Below are positions 1-6,936 of a DNA stretch of 20,806 nt, one piece after another. Under the pieces are notes generated by a model that was given only the letters and a program-made list of their open reading frames with translations, made no database searches and was not told the DNA's origin. Numbering within the stretch: position 1 is the first letter of the stretch; every line of letters starts with the position of its first letter. The translations under genes were made by a program, and so were the position numbers. The stretch is from Bacillota bacterium (lineage in GTDB: Bacteria; Bacillota; Bacilli; Alicyclobacillales; SLC66), in the NCBI GenBank assembly GCA_021821185.1, contig JAKACU010000031.1:1-20806 (forward strand). Direction: 5' to 3'.

Positions 1-33
1 GAGTGCATTCTAGTTCATTTTTAATACAGTCTT

Positions 34-49
34 AGTGATCCGAATCACA
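34..49. promoter_or_regulatory. Possible Crp/Fnr-family operator
   Basis: The sequence AGTGA, six bases, TCACA is a near-perfect match to the TGTGA-N6-TCACA half-site arrangement bound by Crp/Fnr-family regulators, including Bacillus Fnr. Its centre, about 41.5, lies roughly 42 bases before the start predicted from the -10-like TATGAT at 72-77, the usual class II activator position. The match is direct sequence observation. Which regulator binds, if any, is inference. Confidence 0.4.
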
Positions 50-71
50 AATCAAGCGCAATCACCAAAAA

Positions 72-77
72 TATGAT
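72..77 (+). promoter_or_regulatory. Candidate -10 element TATGAT upstream of the HMA remnant and CGCGG cluster
   Basis: TATGAT is one mismatch from TATAAT. There is no convincing -35 hexamer 17 bases upstream, which would fit an activator-dependent promoter using the box at 34-49. The hexamer also lies within a second dyad, ATGAT-N4-ATCAA (73-86), close to the E. coli-type FNR consensus, so activation and repression cannot be told apart from sequence. Confidence 0.3.
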
Positions 78-150
78 TTCAATCAAAGTTTTTTCATGGC
101 ATAAAAAGTATTGTGGTCATCGTAAACACACACGGAAAAGGTTGAACAAC

Positions 151-318
151 ATGAAAAATGTTACATTTCGTACAGAGGGCATGTCTTGTCCGAGTTGCAC
201 AGATGCCGCGACAAAATCGGATGAAATGCACTCACGTTACACTAAAGTGTGATTTACAACATAGTAAAGGGACACCATGTGGCGTACAGTTGGTATTAAA
301 AAAAGGGCAAGATAACAG
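151..318 (+). pseudogene. Decayed heavy-metal-associated (HMA) domain protein
   Basis: An ATG at 151, preceded by AAAAGG, opens a 33-codon frame ending in TGA at 250-252. Residues 10-16 are GMSCPSC, the metal-binding GMxCxxC motif of HMA domains in CopZ-like chaperones and P-type ATPases. HMA domains need about 65-70 residues, so this frame stops halfway. The frame one base over continues with CDLQHSK, which resembles the later beta strand of an HMA domain, so a frameshift after about codon 20 probably broke the gene. The 3' limit is uncertain because the next gene's ribosome binding site starts at 318. A short functional metal-binding peptide is possible but less likely. Confidence 0.5.
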
Positions 319-327
319 GAGGACATT

Positions 328-651
328 ATGGCCACGATCGAACAAGTAGGAGAAAAAGGAATCCGCATTGGCGTAACGCTTCAAGATGCGACCGATATGA
401 TTGAAGAAGCATCCCAGCATATCGATTTATACGCAAAAGACATTATCACGATTTTCGAAAAAATGCCTGCGTTTGATTATACCAGTTTTTGTTTTTATGC
501 TTATGATAGTGCTAAACTTTTCGAATGGCGCTTAGGCATGGATCCGCGCGTTTACACGTCATTTTCGTTAGATGCACCAGACAGTTTTTTCTTTGCCTTA
601 TATGGTGGTATGGCCGCATTGTACACCGAAGCAAAAGCGCAAATTGCTTGA
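328..651 (+). CDS. Unrecognised 107-aa protein upstream of the CGCGG peptide gene
   Basis: An excellent ribosome binding site, AGGAGG at 318-323, sits before ATG 328, so this is very likely translated. I do not recognise the family. The protein is acidic, has no signal peptide or transmembrane helix and no cysteine pair. The N-terminal third looks helical (DATDMIEEASQHIDLYAKDI), and the second half is rich in aromatic residues (FCFYAYD, SFFFALYGG). It lies 30 nt upstream of the CGCGG peptide gene on the same strand, so the two are probably cotranscribed. A role linked to that peptide is inference from position only. Confidence 0.6.
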   Translation: MATIEQVGEKGIRIGVTLQDATDMIEEASQHIDLYAKDIITIFEKMPAFDYTSFCFYAYDSAKLFEWRLGMDPRVYTSFSLDAPDSFFFALYGGMAALYTEAKAQIA

Positions 652-681
652 TCAACCCATGTTCAGGTTGGAGGGATACAC

Positions 682-939
682 ATGAAAAATTGGTCAGCTA
701 ACCTTGAAACCGAAGAATATATCCAGAATCGAGATCTGATCACAAAAGATGCGATAGCTGCGATCGAAGAAACCTCACCAGGTTTTTATGTCAACATTGC
801 TGTTGCCGAACAACATGGAAATCCAGACCTGTACTTAATTCCTGTTTTACAAGATACATTTGGTGCTAAAGTCGACATCGCTTTTGTTGATCAATGCGGA
901 TGCGGTGGGTACGTGTACAAAATTACCCGCTTGCAATAA
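682..939 (+). CDS. CGCGG-family putative radical-SAM-modified RiPP precursor
   Basis: This 85-aa protein starts at ATG 682 with GGAGGG at 670-675. It begins MKNWSANLE and ends with VDQCGCGGYV about 13 residues before the stop. From memory, a WSANLE-type start, a central helical/beta region and a terminal CGCGG motif define the CGCGG family of putative radical-SAM-modified RiPP proteins, known mainly from haloarchaea and usually encoded beside a radical SAM/SPASM enzyme. The only two cysteines are in the motif and are the expected modification or metal sites. No maturase is in this window, so a modified product is not shown. It is probably cotranscribed with the preceding gene and is followed 2 nt later by the DUF488 gene. 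The function of the family is unknown to me. Confidence 0.7.
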   Translation: MKNWSANLETEEYIQNRDLITKDAIAAIEETSPGFYVNIAVAEQHGNPDLYLIPVLQDTFGAKVDIAFVDQCGCGGYVYKITRLQ

Positions 940-941
940 CC

Positions 942-1304
942 ATGCAAATCAAACGAGTCTATTCCCCGTATGACGCGACAGATGGCAAACGAGTCCTCAT
1001 CGACCGATTGTGGCCTCGTGGATTGGCTCGTGATGGAGCATTTATCGACCTTTGGTTGAAAGAAATAGCCCCCAGCACGAGCCTGCGTCGGTTTTTTTCC
1101 CACGATCCAACACGTTTTCAAGAATTTCAACGTTTATACAAAGAGGAGCTCACGCAAGACTCTAGACACCAGACTGAGGTTCAGGTGCTTCTTTCGTTAA
1201 TCGAAGAACAACCTGTCACTTTATTGTATGCCGCGAAAGATGACGTCCACAACCACGCTGTCGTCCTCTCCTCCTTCTTAAACGAATGTCTTCATCATCG
1301 ATGA
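942..1304 (+). CDS. DUF488 domain protein
   Basis: The protein has 120 residues from ATG 942. Family hallmarks are the N-terminal RVYSPYDATDGKRVLIDRLW, PRGLAR, LKEIAPSTSLRRFFSHD in the middle, and VTLLYAAKDDVHNHAVVL near the C-terminus. DUF488 proteins are small, widespread and of unproven biochemistry. The same frame is open upstream of 942, but homology begins at MQIKRVYSPYD. Only 2 nt separate its start from the stop of the CGCGG gene, so translational coupling is likely and there is no separate ribosome binding site. The 16-base palindrome at 1292-1307 overlaps its stop codon. Confidence 0.85.
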   Translation: MQIKRVYSPYDATDGKRVLIDRLWPRGLARDGAFIDLWLKEIAPSTSLRRFFSHDPTRFQEFQRLYKEELTQDSRHQTEVQVLLSLIEEQPVTLLYAAKDDVHNHAVVLSSFLNECLHHR

Positions 1305-1307
1305 TGA
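1292..1307. repeat. Perfect 16-bp palindrome over the DUF488 stop codon
   Basis: TCATCATCGATGATGA is self-complementary and spans the stop codon at 1302-1304. No T-run follows, so it is a poor terminator. It could be a DNA-binding site near the start of the next gene or a chance result of repeated CAT codons. Confidence 0.35.
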
Positions 1308-1364
1308 CAGTGCCTATATGGTACAATGATTCTATATCATAGGCATAAAAGAGAGGGACATAAC

Positions 1365-2573
1365 TTGGCAATTCCTATGAATGAAATCTATGAAGCACAA
1401 AAGACACTGACTTTCGTCGTCGAAACCACACCACTTACCTATTCACATACGATAAGCCGATTGACACAACATAACGTGTACTTCAAACTTGAAAACTTAC
1501 AGCGCACGGGATCCTTCAAATTGCGCGGAGCCTATAATAAAATTGCCCATTTGTCGGATGAAAAAAAACGCGCTGGTGTCATCGCCGCGTCAGCAGGAAA
1601 CCATGCTCAAGGGGTTGCCTTCGCTGCTAAAGAGTTAGGTATCCCGTGCATGATCGTCATGCCACAAGGCGCTGCCTTGTCAAAGATTGAGGCCACCAAA
1701 GGGTATGGAGCTGAGGTTGTCCTCACCGGTGAAACGTTTGATCAAGCGTATCAAAATGCACTTGTGTTGCAACAACAAAGCCAGATGACTTTCATTCATC
1801 CCTTCGATGACCCCTTGGTCATGGCAGGACAAGGAACGATCGGTCTAGAACTTTATAAGCAATTACCCAATCTTGATGCTATCGTGTTACCTGTGGGTGG
1901 CGGGGGCCTTATCGCTGGTGTTGCAAGCGCCATTAAAGCCTTAAAACCTGACGTCTGCGTGTATGGCGTGGAAGCAGCGGGTGCCGCCTGCTTTCGACGT
2001 TCTTTTGATGCCGGACAACGAACTGACATTACGTCAGCACCGACAATTGCTGATGGTATCGCTGTAGGCAGCCCAGGACATTTAACATGGGAGATCGCAT
2101 CAGAACTTGTCGATGACATTTTTGTTGTCAGCGACGAAGACATTGCGCGCGCGATGGTGGTTCTCCTAGAACGGTCCAAGATCGTTAGTGAAGGCGCGAG
2201 CGCGGCTGCTGTTGCTGCTTTACTCACAGGTCAAATTCCACCACAAGTGAAAAATGTCGCAGTCATACTGTCGGGTGGGAACGTCGATGTTAGTCTTTTG
2301 TCGCGCACGATCGAACATGGCCTCGTAGCTGCGGGAAGGCGCGTTCGTTTTATCACGACATTGCCTGACCGCCCTGGCGCTCTAGTACATCTTCTTGAAG
2401 CGATGGCTTTTGCTCATGCTAATGTGGTGTCCATTGAACACCATCGTTTAGCGCAGTCCCTTGGTCTTGGGTTTGTCGAGGTCCAACTAGAAGTTGAAAC
2501 ACGTGATCATTCCCATATCGCCCTCTTATGCGATCGGTTTAAAGCCTTGGGCTATGACTATACCATTCACTAA
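1365..2573 (+). CDS. ilvA: Threonine ammonia-lyase (threonine deaminase)
   Basis: A PLP enzyme that converts threonine to 2-oxobutanoate and ammonia, the entry to isoleucine synthesis. Residue numbers use the TTG start at 1365, chosen because GAGAGG at 1351-1356 is well spaced from it; an in-frame ATG at 1326 lacks such a site. The PLP lysine is Lys52 in TGSFKLRGAY. SAGNHAQGVA binds the substrate carboxylate, and VGGGGLIAGV is the glycine-rich PLP phosphate loop. A single C-terminal ACT domain begins near residue 325 (FITTLPDRPGALV). The length of 402 aa fits the short single-ACT form found in Bacilli rather than the 510-aa form with two ACT-like domains. No other ilv gene is nearby, so a biosynthetic versus catabolic role cannot be settled here. 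Confidence 0.92.
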   Translation: MAIPMNEIYEAQKTLTFVVETTPLTYSHTISRLTQHNVYFKLENLQRTGSFKLRGAYNKIAHLSDEKKRAGVIAASAGNHAQGVAFAAKELGIPCMIVMPQGAALSKIEATKGYGAEVVLTGETFDQAYQNALVLQQQSQMTFIHPFDDPLVMAGQGTIGLELYKQLPNLDAIVLPVGGGGLIAGVASAIKALKPDVCVYGVEAAGAACFRRSFDAGQRTDITSAPTIADGIAVGSPGHLTWEIASELVDDIFVVSDEDIARAMVVLLERSKIVSEGASAAAVAALLTGQIPPQVKNVAVILSGGNVDVSLLSRTIEHGLVAAGRRVRFITTLPDRPGALVHLLEAMAFAHANVVSIEHHRLAQSLGLGFVEVQLEVETRDHSHIALLCDRFKALGYDYTIH

Positions 2574-2603
2574 ACGCCACTCACTTATAATGGGGAGATA
2601 GCC

Positions 2604-4757
2604 TTGCCTGATATTCATTACGCACTTGATATTGGCACGCGAAGTGTAACTGGCCTTGTTTATTCATTTTTTGAAGATTCGTGTCAGCTGATCGCCGTAC
2701 ATACGATGGAGCATCAAAAACGCGCCATGCAAGATGGTCAAATTCATGATATCGAAGCTGTTGCTGACGTGATCATAAAAGTCACCCAACACCTTCGCTC
2801 AGTGACTGATCAACCCTTGTCACACGTGTCTGTAGCCGCGGCCGGCAGGGCATTACGTACTGTGCTTGCTGAGGCTACCGCACCGATGCTTGGCTCTGTA
2901 TTCACCGCAGAAGACGGTTATAACCTGCAACTTGTCGCTTTACAACAAGCACAAGAAGCGTTGCAAACGGCGACTCACGAGGAAGGTACGAGTACGCGTT
3001 CGATGCACTGTGTGGGTTACAGTGTGCGCGACTATTTCTTGGATAATGCAAAAATCGGCAGCTTGATTGAACAAACGGGTGATCTTGCCAAAGTTACTAT
3101 AATTGCCACCTTTTTACCGCGCGTTGTCATCGATTCACTCGATCGCGCATTAACGAAAGCCGGCTTGATGATGCATGGTTTGACGCTCGAACCGATCGCT
3201 GCGTTAAATGCGCTCATCCCATCTTCGATGCGCAAATTAAATATCGCTTTAGTCGACATTGGCGCGGGAACTTCAGATATTGCGATCACGGCTGAAGGGA
3301 CTATCCTTGCCTACGGTATGGTGCCTACTGCAGGCGACGAAATCACCGATGCGCTTTCGCAGGCTTTTCTTCTTGACTTTTCGACCGCCGAATTTGTCAA
3401 ACGTGAACTAGCCCTGAAAGGCAAACAAACGTTTATCGATATCTTAGGCAACAAACACACCTTAACAGCAAAAAGAATCGTCACCGCCATTCAACCTGCC
3501 ATTACAGCCTTAGCTGAAACGATTGCACAAGAGATTCTTACTCAAAACAACCAAAAAACCCCTGCCGCCGTTATGGTCATTGGTGGTGGGGCTAAAACAC
3601 CACTCATTGAACAAGCCATAGCCCAAGCTCTCGGTTTAACAACTGATCGTGTACGTCTACGTGGACGGGATTCTATTCAACACGTTACAGGATGTGAAGA
3701 CATGCTCACAGGGCCTGAAGCGATCACACCCATCGGCATTGCCCTCGCCTCCTCTTTTAGTGAAATTACCCCTGTCACTGTGCGAGTACGCGGCACTTCT
3801 ACGCGACTGTTTACGTTTCATCCTTTAACAATCGGTGATGCCTTGCTGGAAGCAGGGGTCAGCGTTAAAGACTTGATGGCGCGCGCTGGCTCAGCTATCG
3901 TCGTGGAGGTTAATCAAAAGATCGTTTCTCTAAAAGGTACATTGGGAACGCCAGGATACGTCCTCAAAAATGGCCAGGTAGCTGACTTGGCACAGCGCAT
4001 TGAGCCGGCCGATGTACTCGAGGTGATTCCTGCAGTGCATGGTCACGATGCACAAGGTACCTTAGGGGACATCGTTTCAAGTATGCAACCAATCGCGGTG
4101 ACGATCAACGATCAAAGTTACCTCATCGAACCACAGTGGCTGATTCGTGGTCAAAAGGCGTATGCCACAACCGTGGTTCATGATCGCGACGTTATCATTC
4201 AAGAAGACATGCGGCTTATCGATATCTTACAAAAGTACAGTCCTACACCACTTGATGAGCGGTGCAACGTTACGGTTAACCAAAAGGAAATTCAACTTGT
4301 GCACCCTTGCGTGGTGATTGCACCGCAGATGGATCTCACCACGCCAATCTATAATGGGCTATCCATCCACATGACAAGTGTGGAGAAAAAGCCTTTTCTC
4401 GTTGTCGATGCTCTCCTCGTTGCAGGGATCACGCTTTATCCGGGGATGCAGATTAGACTTAATGATCAAACGCTTATTCTCGCCGAGAAAACTAGGATCA
4501 TAAAAAATGGACAACCATGTCTTGCTACAGACCTAGTACGCGATGGTGATCGCTTGGATTGTGTGGAAACTTCTGCAGCACAAGAGCATGTTACGATGAG
4601 CACAGTGTTACTGTACCTAGATCAAAACATGCTCCAACAAGCAAGCGGTAAGGACCAACTTATTATGCGTAAAAATGGTGCTGACGCCGACTTTTCTTCG
4701 TTGATCAAAGACGGTGATCGAGTTGAGGTGTTCTGGCAAGAAAGTACCGCGAGGTGA
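2604..4757 (+). CDS. FtsA/PilM-like actin-fold ATPase with a long repeat-containing C-terminal region
   Basis: The 717-aa protein starts at TTG 2604 behind GGGGAGA (2592-2598). The N-terminal half has the actin-fold nucleotide signatures of FtsA/PilM: phosphate 1 ALDIGTRSVTG at residues 7-17, phosphate 2 VDIGAGTSD near 217-225, and the adenosine motif VMVIGGGAKTP near 324. FtsA itself is about 420 aa and ends in a membrane-binding helix. Here a further 330 or so residues follow, with recurring segments of the form KNG..., eleven or so residues, DGD/PAD, V/L-E-V (about 455-476, 634-655, 690-711), suggesting small beta-grasp-like domains. It is unlikely to be the division FtsA, as no ftsZ is adjacent. 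It probably forms an operon with the TetR and transglycosylase genes, which hints at an envelope role; that is inference. Confidence 0.75.
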   Translation: MPDIHYALDIGTRSVTGLVYSFFEDSCQLIAVHTMEHQKRAMQDGQIHDIEAVADVIIKVTQHLRSVTDQPLSHVSVAAAGRALRTVLAEATAPMLGSVFTAEDGYNLQLVALQQAQEALQTATHEEGTSTRSMHCVGYSVRDYFLDNAKIGSLIEQTGDLAKVTIIATFLPRVVIDSLDRALTKAGLMMHGLTLEPIAALNALIPSSMRKLNIALVDIGAGTSDIAITAEGTILAYGMVPTAGDEITDALSQAFLLDFSTAEFVKRELALKGKQTFIDILGNKHTLTAKRIVTAIQPAITALAETIAQEILTQNNQKTPAAVMVIGGGAKTPLIEQAIAQALGLTTDRVRLRGRDSIQHVTGCEDMLTGPEAITPIGIALASSFSEITPVTVRVRGTSTRLFTFHPLTIGDALLEAGVSVKDLMARAGSAIVVEVNQKIVSLKGTLGTPGYVLKNGQVADLAQRIEPADVLEVIPAVHGHDAQGTLGDIVSSMQPIAVTINDQSYLIEPQWLIRGQKAYATTVVHDRDVIIQEDMRLIDILQKYSPTPLDERCNVTVNQKEIQLVHPCVVIAPQMDLTTPIYNGLSIHMTSVEKKPFLVVDALLVAGITLYPGMQIRLNDQTLILAEKTRIIKNGQPCLATDLVRDGDRLDCVETSAAQEHVTMSTVLLYLDQNMLQQASGKDQLIMRKNGADADFSSLIKDGDRVEVFWQESTAR

Positions 4758-4763
4758 ATGACG

Positions 4764-5366
4764 ATGCGTCGGTATAATAAAGAAAATACGCGTAAGAAAC
4801 TGCTCGATGCAGCGATGGAAGTATTCTCTGATAAAGGTTATAATGACGCGTTAATTGATGACATTGCAAAAGAGTCTGATACGTCAAAAGGCGCTTTTTA
4901 TTTTCATTTTCCGAGTAAACGAGCTATTTTTCAAGCGCTGTTGGCAACTCTTGTAAAGCATCTCATCGATGATGTTGAAGAAGCGATCGACAAAGAGACA
5001 GGGGCGCTTGCCAAAATCCAAGCAGCCATCGATACTGTACTTACCATCTTCACAAAACATGAGAAAGCAACGCGATTGCTCCTCGTTGAGGCTACAGGCC
5101 TTGGAAAAGCTTTTGATCAAGAGATTCACGCAGCCCACGAACAATTTGCTCAATTGATCGCAAAACACTTACAGGCAGCTGTCGATGATGGTTCCATAGC
5201 ACACATCTCTGTCGAATTAACGGCATATGCCTGGTTCGGTGCAATCTATGAAGTGCTCTTTATGACGTTGCTATCACCCGAAAAAAAATCGCTTGATTCA
5301 CTCACGGCACCACTTCGTGATCTATTGTTGCAAAGTATAGGACAAACACCAAAGGAGCAGCCTTGA
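4764..5366 (+). CDS. TetR/AcrR family transcriptional regulator
   Basis: The protein has 200 residues from ATG 4764. I prefer this start to ATG 4758 because the ribosome binding site GAGGTGA (4751-4757) touches 4758 but is properly spaced from 4764. The N-terminal TetR helix-turn-helix is clear: TRKKLLDAAMEVFSDKGY, then IDDIAKESDTSKGAFYFHF, then PSKRAIFQALL. The C-terminal ligand-binding half is helical with no recognisable ligand. The upstream stop codon lies inside its ribosome binding site and its own stop overlaps the next gene, so it is part of a tight operon and could regulate that operon. Confidence 0.9.
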   Translation: MRRYNKENTRKKLLDAAMEVFSDKGYNDALIDDIAKESDTSKGAFYFHFPSKRAIFQALLATLVKHLIDDVEEAIDKETGALAKIQAAIDTVLTIFTKHEKATRLLLVEATGLGKAFDQEIHAAHEQFAQLIAKHLQAAVDDGSIAHISVELTAYAWFGAIYEVLFMTLLSPEKKSLDSLTAPLRDLLLQSIGQTPKEQP

Positions 5367-6139
5367 TGCAGCCGATTAACCAGGTCGTCTCACCAACACG
5401 CACAACACCACTACCGGCAACGACTAACGCTACCCAACAAAACAACACGGCATTTGCCGATCTTTTAGTCAACGCTGAGCAAGCCAGTAGCTCGAACGCT
5501 TTACTTCAAAGCCTTCTATCAACAAATTCTTTCTCAAGTGCTGGTGCTCTCACAGGATCAACGGATCCTTTGGCATCTTTCATAAGCGCTCTCAGTTCAC
5601 CTTCATCAGGTACAGGAACATCCGATGCACTAGCGATGTTGCTTTCAGCAGACATGTCAGGAACCGTTGATGCGTTATCAAATGTCCCGCTCAGTACGGT
5701 TTCACCTACGTTCCCTTCAGTCACTATACCAACGTCTACGGGGCAGGTTCAATCAACTGACATCGTCGGATTAATTGATAAAATGGCTCCTCAGTATGGC
5801 CTTAGTCCATCACTCGTTGCTGCGGTTGTCAACCAAGAATCCGGCTATAATCCATCAGCTACGTCATCGGCAGGCGCAATGGGTTTAATGCAACTCATGC
5901 CATCAACGGCAAATGGACTTGGGGTCACCAATGCCTATGATCCGGTGCAAAACCTACAAGGCGGCATGACGTATTTGCGACAACTACTGACACGGTATCA
6001 TAACAACACAGCATTAGCTCTTGCTGCATACAACGCAGGTCCTAGTGCGGTCGATGCTTATCACGGTATTCCACCATATGAACAGACGCAAAATTACGTG
6101 TCATCCATCTTAGCCAAAGTATCTGGTGCAACCCTTTGA
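5366..6139 (+). CDS. Lytic transglycosylase with C-terminal SLT domain
   Basis: It cleaves the glycan strands of peptidoglycan. The last 125 or so residues form a Slt70-like catalytic domain: IDKMAPQYGLSPSLVAAVV, then NQESGYNPSA with catalytic Glu158, then GAMGLMQLMPSTA, and AYNAGPSAV near the end. The first 110-120 residues are Ser/Thr/Ala-rich and low-complexity with no obvious signal peptide, as in B. subtilis YjbJ-like and FlgJ-associated enzymes, so export may be non-classical or flagellum-type. ATG 5366 is preferred over TTG 5363 because AAAGGAG (5351-5357) is 8 nt from it. The start overlaps the TetR stop by one base. The 3' end overlaps the convergent GIY-YIG gene by 46 bp. Confidence 0.88.
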   Translation: MQPINQVVSPTRTTPLPATTNATQQNNTAFADLLVNAEQASSSNALLQSLLSTNSFSSAGALTGSTDPLASFISALSSPSSGTGTSDALAMLLSADMSGTVDALSNVPLSTVSPTFPSVTIPTSTGQVQSTDIVGLIDKMAPQYGLSPSLVAAVVNQESGYNPSATSSAGAMGLMQLMPSTANGLGVTNAYDPVQNLQGGMTYLRQLLTRYHNNTALALAAYNAGPSAVDAYHGIPPYEQTQNYVSSILAKVSGATL

Positions 6140-6396
6140 TATGGCGCTTGATACGTCGTCACCAAAGCTTCTTTTTGCTCCCTTGAAAGTTGCTTAATAG
6201 CATATTCTCGACGCAACGCATAGGAACGATCAGGGACTGTTTCCACATAACATAAAACAACGGGAAGGCGGGCACGCGTGTAACGTGCTCCCTTTCCCGT
6301 TTGGTGTTGGCTGAGTCGCTTCGATACGTCATTCGTGCATCCTGTATAGAGAGAGCCATCGTTGCAACGCACCATGTACACGTACATTTCACTCAT
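6094..6396 (-). CDS. GIY-YIG nuclease superfamily protein (YhbQ/YazA-like)
   Basis: A 100-aa single-domain GIY-YIG protein. The motif is YVYMVRCNDGSLYTGCTNDV, followed by the conserved region RLSQHQTGKGARYTR with the helix arginines and by LRREYAIKQLSREQK. It belongs to the small UPF0213 type, for which DNA repair or processing roles have been proposed but which are mostly uncharacterised. Its ATG overlaps the ferredoxin stop as ATGA, so it is probably translationally coupled to that gene. Its 3' end overlaps the convergent transglycosylase by 46 bp, with no room for a separate terminator. Confidence 0.9.
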   Translation of the reverse strand: MSEMYVYMVRCNDGSLYTGCTNDVSKRLSQHQTGKGARYTRARLPVVLCYVETVPDRSYALRREYAIKQLSREQKEALVTTYQAPYQRVAPDTLAKMDDT

Positions 6397-6866
6397 CGTA
6401 ACGGTTCAGAGACAATGGTCTCCGATAAGTCATCCTCCACGAGTGATTCGCAATCCTCCACCTCTTGCAAAAGTTCATCCTGATTAAGCTCTTCTTCAAG
6501 CTGCATAACGTCCTTTTGTGCCTGACTGCGCTGTGCTTCCAACAATTCTCGCACGACACGACGTAAAGGATCTTCTTGGACCATCACCGTGGCGGGTCCG
6601 GTTATTTTACATTGACATGCTAAGCGGAAGCCTTGTGCAAGACGCTCCTCTGTAAGATGCCGACGCTCTAAAACGTTAGGTGCACAAAGTTCTGTTTTAC
6701 TATCAATTTGGATCTTGCATGTTCCGCAAGATCCATGTCCACCACACTTATGTGCGATCGCAACTTTTCCAACCACAGCCGCATCAAGGACACTTACGCC
6801 TCGATCGATGGCAATCTCCGCTCGTTGCGGCTGAAAACGGATAGCAACCTTTTCTGTATCACTCAT
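6393..6866 (-). CDS. 2Fe-2S ferredoxin with acidic C-terminal tail
   Basis: An electron-transfer protein with a plant-type/adrenodoxin-like 2Fe-2S domain. The cluster ligands are visible as Cys41-x5-Cys47-x2-Cys50 (KCGGHGSCGTCK) and Cys84 (LACQC). After the fold, from about residue 100, there is a 55-residue, strongly acidic, probably helical tail (LEEELNQDELLQEVEDCE) that is unusual for this family. I use ATG 6866, with GGTGGGG 9 nt upstream. An in-frame TTG at 6884 would add six residues. It shares a 4-nt overlap with the GIY-YIG gene. The redox partner is unknown. Confidence 0.87.
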   Translation of the reverse strand: MSDTEKVAIRFQPQRAEIAIDRGVSVLDAAVVGKVAIAHKCGGHGSCGTCKIQIDSKTELCAPNVLERRHLTEERLAQGFRLACQCKITGPATVMVQEDPLRRVVRELLEAQRSQAQKDVMQLEEELNQDELLQEVEDCESLVEDDLSETIVSEPLR

Positions 6867-6936
6867 CGTAATTAACCCCACCAATAGAATAAGTCAAGTT
6901 TCATTGTAACACACAATTCTTACATCACCGTCTCAC

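Noticed and set aside
1322..1327. TACAAT as a -10 for ilvA
   Set aside because: The nearest TTGACA-like hexamer (ATGACA at 1304) is only 12 bases away, too close for a sigma-A promoter.
2586..2591. Perfect TATAAT before the FtsA/PilM-like gene
   Set aside because: Transcription would start around 2598, at the end of the ribosome binding site (2592-2598), so the mRNA would lack it. There is also no -35 at the right distance.
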